Below, piece after piece: positions 1 to 11,400 of a stretch of 64,000 bases of DNA. Position 1 is the stretch's first letter. Every line of letters begins with the position of its first letter. Location: assembly GCA_029844215.1 (NCBI GenBank), contig CM056728.1:85497676-85561675 (forward strand). The letters run 5' to 3'. This stretch comes from Przewalskia tangutica (Eukaryota > Streptophyta > Magnoliopsida > Solanales > Solanaceae). The notes below the pieces were generated by a model that worked only from the letters and a program-made list of their open reading frames with translations, did no database searches and was not told where the DNA came from. The position numbers were made by a program, and so were the translations under genes.

Positions 1-119
1 TTTCACTTTAGAGAACTTAAGGCACTTTTATTTCTTTTTACATTAGGGAAAATTAAACCCAAAAGTACTACGTACATACATACTTAAAAAGAATCATAAA
101 ACTCATTCTCTTCTTAAAT

Positions 120-370
120 CCATAAACTTCTTCTTTTAAAAACTCAAGTTACATAGCTTTCAAAAAATTACTTCAAGTCTCTTAACTTTTAAGAAATCAA
201 GTTTCTTAACTTTAGAAATCAAGTCTCTTATCTTTAGAATATCAAGAAATCAATAATTTCCAAATCAAGTATTCTATACTTTTAAATCAAGTCATTCCTT
301 CCTTTAAGAATCAAGTCCCATATCTTGAAAAATAAAGTCTCTTAACCTTTTAAGAATTTAAGGTTCATTG
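120..370. repeat. Degenerate short tandem repeat in the E0 LTR
   Basis: About eight imperfect copies of a 20-25 bp unit resembling AATCAAGTCTCTTAACTTT. Shorter versions of the same unit occur in other LTRs of the window (near 40131-40190, 51895-51950 and 56820-56880), so it is an LTR component and not an independent satellite. Confidence 0.6.
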
Positions 371-440
371 TCTTAAAAATTCATAACGTAAACTCTTTAA
401 ATTAAGTAACATATACTTTTGTGCGTTGTGACTAGGTTAT

Positions 441-528
441 ACTTGTTTATAACGATCTTATTAAAGCAGCCATGATCTAGAAAATGTAATACAATTTTGT
501 CTTATCTTAGCTTTTATGCAGATGGAGA
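441..528 (-). repeat. Conserved LTR block, copy in E0
   Basis: One of twelve copies of a block whose element-sense sequence runs from CATCTGCATAGAAGCTAAGA to ATCATGGCTGCTTTAATAAG. The E0 version shares the variant TTGTATTACATTTT with the array LTRs, while the E1/E3 copies have TGATAT at this place. Function unknown. Confidence 0.7.
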
Positions 529-2459
529 ATTCTACTCATTTTAATTTAATTGATTGTCGATACATTTTCTTTTATTAACGCTGCAATGGCTTGTTCGATA
601 CTTATTGTTATTCGTGCAGTAACTTAGCAAAGTCAACTCGACTCCAAATACTTCCTAACGACTCTTACCAACATCCCCCATAAGACTTGGTAAGAACTTA
701 GGATAACTTAGACGTAGCTTTTACATAAAGTAAAGCAACATACATACCTCTTAACTTCTAAGAGTAGAAGGGATCATGAAATAAAACCACATGTATATTT
801 CATACATAGAATCATGCCAAAAGAAGGAAGAGGTTCACATACCTCGCGACCATTATCGACAAGTAGCAAAATGCTCCAAAGTACCTTAACTTTGATAGCT
901 ATTCCATCCTTTAAGTAGAATACGCTATATGTAGTACTTCAACCTAAAATGACAATAGCACTTCTATCAACTACAAGCTATCAAGTGTAGGACTTATACC
1001 AAATAATGACCCTCTAATTATACGGAAAATCGCGTAACTTCCTTTGTTTCTACGCATTTTCCACCTTTCCAAGGCTCGTATTCATCAACCAACAAGCCAC
1101 ATTTAAGGCACAACCAACAGTTAGCCAAAGGGGATTACATGCCTAATCGACGTGTAAAATTCTGCCCTACGCTTATACAAAATACCCACAAATCAGCCCA
1201 TAAAAATAGTCCGCAATCCAACCATAACGAGGGTAAAATGTGAGGCCTTTTAACGCCTTTCCACACCCTTATTCCCTTAGGACTTTCATTAGCAACTACT
1301 ACATTTAAACATGCATAACAACAACTAAATTTCCAGCATTTAATACCTCAAAACAGTCCACTAAACGACACAACAACGCCTAACGCTTTGGGCGGTTTCG
1401 CCACAACAACTACAACCCGATAACTCGTTCCTTAATCCATTTTATTCCAATTCGAGTTCCAAAACTTCTACATAAGTTATAACAACTTATTAACAACAAT
1501 ATTAATCCATTATAACATGCAATAGGTGAATATAACAATGACAATAACCAACGAATTCCATTTGCACCAAATCTCTCCCAAATCGGTTTATCCCCAAAAA
1601 TAGCTCAAACGCTTTTTATTCTTCATTCTTTTCTAACACAAGTTCATCCATACATAATAACAATAAGTAATATCCAATTACTTTAAAAGAAGGACTTTTA
1701 CCTAATTTTTTCCCCAAAAATGCCCCAAAACAGTCCGGTCTTTATTGGTGCGCAGTTTTCGTTTCACTCTACTTCTTCAAGTTCCAATCACATATATGTA
1801 CCCCCTACAACCTTAGGAGCAACTTATCTTTGAATCTCACTTCCAAAAAGTCGACGGAACCCCTAGGGTTTTGACATCAAGTTTCGGCCAAGACAAGTAA
1901 AAACGTGTAGAATATTAATCTAGGCTTAGCACTTGGTTTAAGGGAATAATCTTGGAGAAATAAATTTATCAACAATGGTTGTTCTTAGCCAAGGGGCTCT
2001 CGAAATTATGGAGCTAAAGGGGAGAAGATGAGAGCTTATTTTTTGGTCTAAGTGTAAAGTGATCCAAGTCTTGCAAGACTTGGATATGTATAGCTGGCTG
2101 AGTGGGACCCATGTCCACTTGTCCCCTCTCAAAATATCTAATTTGTTGTCATCTTAGCAAGACAAGTGGAGGGTGCTACGTGTCGCCTCCGATTGATCCA
2201 AAATATTATATTTTTGAAGGTCCCCGCAAATTGTGAAATTCTCATGACCACATATTATCAATTCCAACACCTTATAATCCAATACTAAGTCCATAAATCC
2301 AATTAGAAGTATTATACTCCAAGTTAATAATTTTTTCGTCGTCACATTTTTTCCGAAATTTTCCTTAAGAAAATGTAATTATTCTTTCCTTCCAAAATTC
2401 AAATCTTAAATCCTTAATCACGTTCTCAATTAGTAGCCCTGGTATTACGGGGTGTAACA

Positions 2460-2514
2460 AGTTGCAGGGGGCGAAGTGTTTTTACAAGATAAACCTGCGA
2501 TCTGGTTATCATCA
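2460..2514 (+). pseudogene. G1 pol, reverse transcriptase fragment 1
   Basis: 55 bases between E0 and E1 read LQGAKCFYKINLRSGYHH, the reverse transcriptase region carrying the first catalytic Asp motif in this family (here KINLRSGYHQ-like, with Asn where family members usually have Asp). The fragment starts directly after the E0 terminus and stops at the CATCA target duplication of E1; the same frame resumes at 11780. If the Asn is real and not a base error, the RT active site is damaged. Confidence 0.85.
2510..2514. repeat. Left TSD of E1 (CATCA)
   Basis: CATCA directly precedes TGTCACGACC (E1 start) and is repeated exactly at 11780-11784 after the E1 end (GGTATAACA). Five-base duplication is the usual footprint of Ty3/gypsy integrase. 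Confidence 0.95.
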
Positions 2515-2543
2515 TGTCACGACCCGAACCTGGGCCCGTGACT

Positions 2544-2563
2544 GGTGCCTTACCCCGGGCACC
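2544..2563. other. Inverted repeat at the LTR/U5 end
   Basis: GGTGCC (2544-2549) and GGCACC (2558-2563) form a six-pair stem with an eight-base loop, about 30 bases from the LTR terminus next to the primer site. Intact copies occur at 24981-25000 (E3) and near 38374-38393 (S4), and in plus orientation near the end of array LTR1 (about 37040-37058). Other copies are blurred by small losses. Confidence 0.6.
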
Positions 2564-3219
2564 CTAGTGATACAACATCAGAGTAATCAGCGGAACATAC
2601 AACGATAAAAGACATATTATGAAATATGAAACAATAATCTGAGAAAAACTTGCCTTTCGGCATATATATATAACAACTTTTTCAACATGAACAGTTTAAT
2701 CCTTTTTACAAACCCGCCACAACAAGATTACATGCACTTCTAAGAATGATACGATAACAATGGCGGACAGTGGCCCCGCCAAACCCCGAATGTAAACACT
2801 TACTACGACAGTGGACTATACCACCGATAAGCCTCCGAGAAACGGAGCTTCCCAAACGCCAAATCGTGACTCGAGAGCTAGGATCAACGATCGTGTACCT
2901 CAACTCGCGCAGATGAACGCACTCGGCGAGGTCGATAACAAAAATTTAGTATGTGAAACTAAAAATATCAGAATGAAATCATAACTTTATAAAGCAGAGA
3001 CATGTATGATAAGCAAACTACGCTCACAACAAATAAGCGATATGTCAAGTCGTGACTCACGCCTCAAAGTTATCACAATAAAACCGTGACGGCAAGTACG
3101 AAGGCATAGCCGACTACTAAGACCCACGCACTAAAAATACCACAAACCGTATCCCGAGGTCTTTCTGACCGCACTACACGATCGGCCGCCACTCGCCCGC
3201 AATATCAATGCGCGATCTA

Positions 3220-3510
3220 TCCTCGAACTCTCGCAGCCTCCGCATAGGTCACACACGGACCCGCATGAGGTATTCTCGAATCATGGTCCTGCATCACCGA
3301 CGATACCCCGTGATCGGGCGCAATAACCCTCGTATCCGCCTAGGCTCCCGCAACCCACATAGTCTCAAAAGACCGCATAGTCTCAATGCATCGCATAGGA
3401 ATCCCCGCATCGCTAAACACCCGAATGATCAATCCCGAGCTACCGCGACTCGCGATAGTCACGAGGACCGTGATAGCCGTAAAGACCGCGATCAAGGGTG
3501 GCAAGCCCTC
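3220..3510. repeat. CCGCAT-type tandem array in E1 left LTR
   Basis: Degenerate repeats built on CCGCATAG and CCGCATGAGGTATTC spaced by tens of bases. Equivalent arrays occupy the same place in other LTRs: about 9110-9370 (E1 right), 12775-12990 and 20090-20350 (E2), 25795-26040 and 31945-32200 (E3), 39045-39330 (S4). Open reading frames across it are by-products of the repeat. Confidence 0.65.
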
Positions 3511-5500
3511 GGTATAATAAGTCAAAGGGTATGTGATACAATAACAAGATAACGGGCTTAACGCTTAACAACGTAAGCACAACAAGAATGACCCTTACCT
3601 CACGATCACACAAGATACTAACACACGTAGCATCCTAACATGGTTACTTATCACATCAACAAGAAAGTATTTACAAGGCTATCTCAAACCAACATAATCA
3701 AGTTATTCACACAAGGTACTTTATGCTAACAAGTTCGTATCTATCCTTAAAGTACTTCATACATTAAAGCTTTTAAAAGATCCATTGCTTTCACATAAGT
3801 CACACAACACCCGTAGTATAAAATAGAGTGATCGTCTTTTTAAGTAAACCAAAACCCTTACCTTGTAAAATCAAGCAACAACATTATTTTCCAAACGCTC
3901 AAGTTTGCCTAATTTCAAATGTTCATGTTTCTTATTTTAAAAAGGTTTCAGAGTTCATAGTCTTATTCATTTAAGAATATAATTCTCTTTTCAACAACTG
4001 GGAGACATAAGCCTTATATGGAAGTAGGATATTCTTGTTTATAACAATCTTATTACAAAGAACCATGATCTAGAAATATCATTTTGTCTCATCTTAGCTT
4101 CTATGCAGATGGAGGTTTCATGGTTTTATTAATACTTAATTTGTCAAAACATTTCCTTTTATTAACGCCGCAGTTGGTTTGTCGATACACATTCTGATTT
4201 CAAATCAAGAAACATTCTTAAGCCGTTATACCTAACTTCCCATAAAGCTAGTATAACTCTTAAGTTTTCAAAACCAAGTATTACTTCTTCTTTCAAAATG
4301 ATTCAAAAATCTTTGCAATACTTCAAGTTCTTTATTAACACATAACAACCGCTTATAGTTCAAACCGCTTACCTTTTAAAACCACATGTATTTTCTTACC
4401 AACATAGAGTCGTTATAACTAACTTCCCATAAAGTCGTTATAACACTTTATGTTTTAGATCAATCAAATACACTTAACACACGTACGCCTACCGCACTAC
4501 ATAGTTACACACATATCATGCTAGAAGAGATAGGAAGAGGTTCACATACCTCGCGACGAGTATCGACTAATAGCAAAACGCCCAAGTACTTCAAACCGCT
4601 CGGCTACTCCTTAGCCAAGATCGCGCCATACGTAGCACTTCAACCTATAAGGCCACAAGGCGCTTATTAACATTTAGATTCCTTCAGAGAACATCCTACG
4701 TAAAAATTCGGAAGACTCTCCCCACAAACAGCGTAAATCTCCTCTCTCTATCTGGCCGCCATCAAGCCAACCAGTGGGGTTCATACATCTAACCCGAACG
4801 GTTACAATTCTACTACACAGTACTACTACACAAGTCTACTGAATACACCCCATGTAATTACATTCCTGGGCTTCTTCAGGCTTAAGTCAAAAGACATTGC
4901 CAACTAACTACGTTCAGTTCTATATATAGTATACTTCAACTATATATTCTAACAATATGTAATTTCCAATTACAATAGAGGGACAAGATAATTACCTCGA
5001 TAAGCCCATAATTATCCAAGTATAAAGTCGATCCCGGCAATCGCTTAGCTCCAACTCCGGCGCTCCAACCCGCTCTAAACCACCCTTAGAAGTTTTAACC
5101 AACTTCTACATACTACTCCAACTAACCATGGAGATTTTCCTTAGGGTTTCGGTTTGGTGACAGACGGGAAGTATAATAGTATTTCTGGGCTTTTCGTATA
5201 GGTATAACCTTAGAATACTACAAGGTATACGGCTAAGGTAATTTGGGCATTATAACAATACTTTTGAGAGTATTTCTACCAAGAGGGGGGGGGGGTATTA
5301 TACGAAAACAACTAGGCTAGGGGGGGGGGTACCCCACGGCTAGCACCCTGCGAGTGGGTGTCTACCCTCGGCCTACCCCACTGTGGGGACTCTCGCCAAG
5401 GGCGAGAGGGGCTCTCGGCCAAGACACTACACTAAGGGGGAAGGAAGAAGCTTTCAAGACTTAGGCAATTTGTGGATGAATTAGTCTTCAAAGGGGTGGG

Positions 5501-5534
5501 TATTTATAGGTCAAGTGAAGGCCAACCAATGGCC
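5501..5534 (-). promoter_or_regulatory. LTR promoter of E1: TATA box and CCAAT-type box
   Basis: On the minus strand TATAAATA (5508-5501) follows GGCCATTGGTTGGC (5534-5521), a CCAAT-type box on the opposite strand. The pair recurs at the same distance in the LTRs of E1 (11367), E2 (14214, 21569), E3 (28036, 34185), S4 (41307), E5 (53113) and E6 (59585), so it is the likely U3 promoter. Sequence evidence only. Confidence 0.7.
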
Positions 5535-5883
5535 AAGATCTTGCCAAGTGCACCTTATCCAACTACACACAAAATATCCTACCTACTACTTGACAAAAAT
5601 AGTCACCAATCGTCCAAGCCAACCGCCCACAATGTGCTCCAATGAGAGGGTGCCAAGTGGCGCCCTCTTGTTGGTCCAAAATGTTTCGTCTCTCGGAAAA
5701 ATCCGCAAAAAATAAAAATGACATAGCCGGAAATTCCCCTACGAAAGCTGTGAAAACGTTTCGTCGAAAAACGACTCTAATCGGGTGTTGTGAACAAAAA
5801 GAATTCGGCCAAGCCTAAATCACAAGTTCAAATTTTTCTACGTACGTCCCTACGTACATACTCTGGAAATACGGGGTATAACA

Positions 5884-5922
5884 TTCTCCCCTCCTTAGAA
5901 ACATTCGTCCCGAATGTTCCTT
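5884..5922 (-). promoter_or_regulatory. E1 polypurine tract and adjacent hairpin
   Basis: In element sense a 10-11 bp hairpin (arms GGAACATTCG and CGAATGTTTC, loop GGA) lies directly before the purine run AAGGAGGGGAGAA, which abuts the LTR start TGTTATACC. The tract primes plus-strand DNA synthesis in LTR elements. The hairpin is a repeated extra described in the findings. Confidence 0.8.
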
Positions 5923-6065
5923 CTAAGTCTCAAAAGAAACGCGCGCCGGTATAGTCCTCACTGCTATACTTACGAAAACAATCCTGCCACGCATGGCCAC
6001 GGAACCAACTTGCGCAAAATACTTACCTCCAAGTCCACGAGGACACACCTCTAACACCACCAAAA

Positions 6066-6083
6066 TGATACCACTTTTGTCAC
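6066..6083 (-). repeat. Copy of the PBS/LTR junction inside the E1 internal domain
   Basis: The 18 bases read GTGACAAAAGTGGTATCA on the minus strand, the same as the junction between LTR end and primer site used by these elements (for example 37083-37100). It lies about 190 bases from the 3' LTR of E1, where no primer site is expected. E3 has the counterpart at 28720-28735, one T shorter. Confidence 0.75.
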
Positions 6084-7019
6084 TTTGTCGCGAGCCTTGC
6101 TCCGACGACCCAACAAATGGTACCGGGCCGTATGCGATCCCTGAGGCTGTCGTACACTCGAACTCTTACCACATTCTGATACGGCTTCAGTTTCCAAAAC
6201 TCGGGGTTACTATTTCTAACGTGGTCATCATTAAAAGGGAACACTCTGGATGGATCTCCGATACTTTCCCAATCATAACAATACGAAAGACCGGACGTAC
6301 TGCCTCCTAAGTCGGACGGCAAAAGCTAAAATATAGGCAACCTGGCCTATTCTTCACATGAACTTAAAAAGGCCCAAGTAACTCGGGCTAAGTTCCCTCT
6401 GTTTTCCAAAACTCGTCACACCCAAACCGGGGTGGTACCTTTAAGAAGACCGACCACAACTCAACTCTAAGCGCCGCCGATTATCCGTGACGATTTCCCG
6501 AGCCGCTGTAACTTCTTCTAGACAAGCTTCACTATCCACATACCGAACAAGCTGAACCAACTGTCTGAACCTTGCCAACATCGAACCAATCGACCGACAA
6601 CTTACACTTCCGCACTTACAAGGCTTCATAAGGCGACATCCGAACACTGAAATGGTAGCTTAAACGCTCCCTCTACAGGAGACAACAATCCCCACAACTA
6701 CCCTCAAATCCACACCGCCCGAGGCGAATGCGATTCTCGAGACTCACCGAAGTTCTTAACCTTGCCTCGTAAAACTTCCGTAAACAAAACAGCCAGAACC
6801 GGCTCCACTGCTCGCCATAAGGTGAAGGTAGGCACCCCGTGCAGCCTTACAACCTTTCTGACGTACCAACACTGCCGAGTGAATGGTCCCGACCGAAGAA
6901 CACGATGGGCTGCCCCCATCGACCCGACCACCGGTCGAACGTATCCACGAACTCGTATGCTGGTTAACTAAACTTGAGCCTAACACCCTCACAACCCTAA
7001 CACAAGGCGGGACCACCAC
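6080..7019 (-). pseudogene. E1 integrase remnant
   Basis: Frames on the minus strand recall Tekay integrase in the right order. First comes a core segment with VRLHGVP (about 6860) and downstream residues matching the FTANFW region. Next is a C-terminal stretch with DNRRRLE (about 6490), then a tail with IGDPSRVFP (about 6250-6225) that G1 also has (23886-23912). The zinc-binding N-terminus is not seen, catalytic residues cannot be made out, and the chromodomain that follows in G1 and E2 is absent. Stops and frame changes are frequent. It cannot encode an active enzyme as written, although some breaks may be sequencing error. Confidence 0.7.
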
Positions 7020-7480
7020 AACCTGACCCCACCACCAAAACTACCGCGGTTTGACCCGCAACGGGGCCTCAACCCGACCCGCAACGCGCACAATACTAGC
7101 TCCCGATCCGAACAATCTTACTAATCACGCTTCAAAACCTAGCGGTCTTCTTAGCTCAACTAACCTCTTTCATTCCACACTACTAGGACCTATCCCAAAC
7201 ATAGCTCACGCACTAGGCACCCCGATAAGGATCAACATAACCATACGTCTTTTACTCTAGATGACCTTACCTCTAAGGTCTCTACGTAACAAAACTCTTA
7301 GGTTCACACCTTCTCTATCCCCCCAAATCTTACTTGGTTAACTAACCAAGATTTCTAATCACAACTAACACACTGCTATCGAACATAGCACTTAAGGTAT
7401 ACTCACCTTATCACATAAACAAAACTCTAGAGGTTAAAGATATATCTATATCTACCGCTTCACCGCTCTTAGTCGTTCTA
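7020..7480 (-). other. E1 non-coding linker between gag and integrase remnants
   Basis: No reading frame is supported. The segment is homologous to the segment after gag in the array (41853-42400, 46562-47100), E3 (about 29720-30180) and E5 (about 53790-54230). It keeps landmarks such as CCTCTAGAG, GTAAGATT and GAGGCC...GTGGGTCAACCCGC in element sense. What it does is unknown. Confidence 0.6.
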
Positions 7481-8199
7481 ATCAAACTCGCCCGTAGGCG
7501 CAAAGTGAGGAGATGACAAACTACCCACCGATCTCAAGGCTAAGTCCTCCTACAAGGACACTCTTCGACACTGCACTCGACGGTCATAGTACAACAAGTA
7601 CCAACCTAAAAGATGACATTCCCGGATGACGCTCACACTGCGTGAACCGAAGCCCGAGTTCTAACCAACTCCTCGATACCCCGAATGTCCCGAACTCGTG
7701 GAAGACCACTCGCACCGCGGAGGTGCATAATCTAATCTGCCGTGAGGTGACTCGCCTAAAGTTACCAAAGGACCTTGCCGCTCGCCCTCTTCTCGTTGTC
7801 CTTCGTTAACCCGCCGATCTCTACGCTTCTCGCTGCGCATAAGCCCGCATAATGTGCCATGCTCAAGCCTCAATCAAGGATTACTCTTGCACAACCTTCT
7901 TAGTAGTCATCAAGACTCGCGATACATCGGTATACTCCGTAGTCAAATCCATAGTTAGTAACATGTGGTCGCCTTGAAATCTATATTCACCGTTTCCCGG
8001 CCGTGGAAGCGTTCAAATATCATGGCCGCAGAGGAATCGCCGCCGCGGCTAAACTCACGGCTAGTGACGCCGCAGAACTCCCCGAATGAAGCACCACTCA
8101 AGGTGACAATTGGGCTCGTGCCCACGTAACCCTCTCAGACTTACTCGCAGCCTCCTCGGCCGCTTTGCCCTCCCGGGCCCGGTTGCCTACGCGAGGCAT
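7480..8199 (-). pseudogene. E1 gag remnant
   Basis: ATG at 8199-8197 on the minus strand opens MPR..., matching the gag start of the array (MPPRKATRARGG at 37295). After a short N-terminus most of the capsid is missing. Recognisable again are the region equivalent to VADMEDRVHRYVTG, the motif RAYAQ (about 7845), the GSFGN-like linker and a damaged zinc-knuckle (a Cys and an HPG-like remnant near 7630). Gag forms the RNA-packaging particle in intact relatives. The length is about half that of the array gag and there are several stops, so this is a non-functional gag. Confidence 0.65.
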
Positions 8200-8379
8200 A
8201 ACGATAAGGGAAATAATTTCGTCGGAGGTCCAACTTACAACACGCCTCTAAGGCACGATCTCGAGTGAGAAGAATAGAAACCAATCCTAAATACCCTATA
8301 GCCTCCTCGATTATTGGTGTGGTGCACAACACACCGATAATCAAGACTTCATCGATACGGTCAGACACTTTCCGAGGAT

Positions 8380-8400
8380 TAATCGCTTCGATACCACTTT
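8380..8400 (-). promoter_or_regulatory. E1 primer-binding site
   Basis: On the minus strand, AAAGTGGTATCGAAGCGATT follows the LTR end (CGTGACA). TGGTATC plus a blurred AGAGC matches the 3' end complement of plant initiator tRNA-Met. It fixes the minus orientation of E1. Confidence 0.8.
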
Positions 8401-11400
8401 TGTCACGACCAACTCGCCCGTGGATCGTGCCTTACCCCGCACCCTAGTGATACAACATCGAGTAATCAGGAACATACAACGATACAAGACATATTATGAA
8501 ATATGAAACAATAACTGAGAAAACTTGCCTTTCGATATATATATAACAACTTTTTCAACATGAACAGTTTAATCCTTTTTACAAACCCCGCCTACAACAA
8601 GATTTCATGCACTTAAGAATGATACGACAACAATGGCGGACAGGGGCCCGCCAAACCCCCGAATGTAAACACTTACTACGACAGGGACTATACCATCGAT
8701 AAGCCTCCGAGAAACGGAGCTTCCCAAACGCTGAAATCGCGACTCGAGAGCTAGGATCAACGATCGTGTACCTCAACTCGCAGATGAACGCACTTCGGGC
8801 GAGGTCAAGACAACAATTTAGTATGTGAAACTAAAAATATCAGAAATGAAATCATAACAAATATAAAGCAAGAGACATGTATGATAAGCAAACTACGATT
8901 CACAACAAATAAGCAATATGTCAAGTCGTGACTCACGCCTCAAAGTTATCACAATAAAATGCAGACGGCAAGTGCGAAGGCATAGCCGACTACTAAGACC
9001 CACGCATCAAAAATACCACAAACCGTATCCCGAGGTCTTTCTAGACCGCACTACGATTGAAGCCGCCACTCGCCCGCAATATCAATGCGCGCCTATCCTC
9101 GAACTCTCGCAGCTCCGCATAGGTCACACACGGACCCGCACGAGGTATTCTCGAATCATGGTCCTGCATCACCGAGGTATACCCCGTGATCGGCGCTAAC
9201 CTCGGTATCCGCCAGGCTCCCACAACCCGCATAGTCTCAAAAGACCGCATAGTCTAAACAGACCGCATAGTGGAATCCCCGCGTCGTGCTAAACACCGGA
9301 ATGATCAATCTCGAGCTACCGCGACCGCATAGTCACGAGGACCGCATAGCCGTAAGACCGCATCAAGGGTGGCAAGCCCTCGGTATAATAAGTCAAAGGG
9401 GTATGTGATACAATAACAAGATAACGGGCTTAACGTTTAACAACGTAAGCACAACAAGAATGACCCCCTTACCTCACGATCACACAAGATACTAACACAC
9501 GTAGCATCCTAACATGTTTACTTATCACATCAACAAGAAAGTATTTACAAGGCTATCTCAAACCAACATAATCAAGTTATTCACACAAGGTACTTTATGC
9601 TAACAAGTTCGGGTATCTATCCCTAAAGTACTTCATACATTAAAGCTTTTTAAAAGATCCATTGCTTTCACATAAGTCACACAATACCCGTAGTATAAAA
9701 TAGAGTGACTGTCTTTTTAAGTAAACCAAAACCCTTACCTTGTAAAATCAAGCAACAACATTATTTTCCAAACGTTCAAGTTTGCCTAATTTCAAATGTT
9801 CATGTTTCTTATTTTAAAAAGGTTTCGTAGTTCATAGTCTTATTCATTTAAGAATATAATTCTCTTTTCAACAATCTGGGAGACATAAGCCTTATATGGA
9901 AGTAGGATATTCTTGTTTATAACAATCTTATTACAAAGAATGCATGATCTAGAAATATCATTTTGTCTCATCTTAGCTTCTATGCAGATGAGGTTTCTAC
10001 CGGTTTTATTAATACTTAATTAGTCAAAACATTTCCTTTATTAACGCCGCAGTGGTTTGTCGATACACATTTCGATTTCAAATCAAGAAACATTCTTAAG
10101 CCGTTATACCTAACTTCCCATAAAGCTAGTATAACTCTTAAGTTTTCAAAAACCAAGTATTACTTCTTCTTTCAAAATGATTCAAAAATCTTTTGCAATA
10201 CTTCAAGTTCTTTATTAACACATAACAAGCCAGTTATAGTTCAAACCAGTTACCTTTTAAAAACCACATGTATTTTCTTACCAACATAAAGCTGTTATAA
10301 CCAACTTCCCATAAAGTCGTTATAACACTTTATGTTTTAGATCAATCAAATACACTTAACACATGTACGTCTACCGCATTTACATAGTTACACACATATC
10401 ATGCTAGAAGAGATAGGAAGAGGTTCACATACCTCGCGACGAGTATCGACTAATAGCAAAACGCTCCAAGTACTTCAAACCGTCGGCTACTCCTTAGCCA
10501 GTAGATCGCGCCATACGTAGTACTTCAACCTATAAGGCCACAAGGCGCTTATTAACATTTAGATTCCTTCGTAGAACATCCTACAGAAAATTCGCGACCT
10601 CCCCGCAACAACGTAAATCTCCTCTCTATCTGGCCGGCTATCAAGCCAACCAGTGGGGTTCATACATCTAACTCGAGCGGTTACAATTCTACTACACAAG
10701 ATTACTACACAAGTTCATCTGAATACACCCTATGTAATTACTGATTCGATTCTTCAGGCTTAAGTCAAAAGACATTGCCAACTAACTACGTTCAGTTCTA
10801 TATATAGTATACTTCAACTATATATTCTAACAATATGTAATTTCCAATTACAATAGAGGGACAAGATAATTACCTCGATAAGCCCATAGTTATCCAAGTA
10901 TAAAGTCGATCCTGGGCAATCGCTTAGCTCCAACTCCGTGCGCCCAACCCGCTTAAACCACCCTTAGAAGTTTTAACCAACTTCTACATACTACTCCAAC
11001 TAACCATGGAGATTTTCCTTAGTGGTTTCGGTTTGGTGACAGACGGAAGTATAATAGTATTTCGGGCTTTTCAGATAGGTATAACCTTAGAATACTACAA
11101 GGTATACGCCTAAGGTAATTTGGGCATTATAACAATACTTTGAGAGTATTTCTACCAAGAGGGGGTATTATACGGAAACAACTAGGCTAGGGTGGGTACC
11201 CCACGGCTAGCACCCCAAGGAGGGGGTGTCTACCCTCGCCCACCCCACTGTGGGGGACTCGGCCAAGGGGAGAGAGGGCTCTCGCCAAGACACTACACTA
11301 AGGGGGAAGGAAGAAGCTTTCAAGACTTAGGCAATTTGTGGATGAATTAGTCTTCAAAGTGGTGTGTATTTATAGGTCAAGTGAAGGCCAACCAATGGCC

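Larger units (their letters stand above)
1..2459 (-). mobile_element. E0: partial LTR of a minus-strand gypsy element, running off the left edge
   Basis: The right end reads ...ACGGGGTGTAACA, the reverse complement of the TGTTACACCCCG start shared by G1 and the array LTRs. It abuts G1 reverse transcriptase codons at 2460. There is no coding sequence. It holds the 80-bp block common to most LTRs here (about 441-528) and the string GCAAAATGCTCCAAAGTAC (871-889), which the array LTRs also carry close to their start. The array may therefore descend from an E0-like element. Whether this is a complete element or a solo LTR cannot be told because the left end is outside the window. Confidence 0.8.
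2515..5883 (-). repeat. E1 left LTR (3' LTR in element sense)
   Basis: Begins TGTCACGACC and ends GGTATAACA (TG...CA ends). Contains no gene. In window order it holds a U5-end hairpin (2544-2563), a degenerate CCGCAT-type tandem array (about 3220-3510), the 80-bp conserved block (4036-4115), paired imperfect repeats of the TAACTTCCCATAAAG type (about 4220-4450), a G-rich stretch with runs of ten or more G (5287-5330) and the promoter block (TATTTATA at 5501-5508). Compared with the right LTR it has one copy fewer of a 34-bp unit at about 5531-5553. Confidence 0.9.

Noticed and set aside
1..2459. E0 LTR as the 5' LTR of G1
   Set aside because: It is in the opposite orientation and abuts RT codons directly, so it is an inserted element and not the G1 terminus.
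3208..3552. A 114-codon Arg/His/Ser-rich frame
   Set aside because: It is a translation of the CCGCAT-type tandem array in the E1 left LTR; the composition comes from the repeat and the right LTR does not keep the frame.
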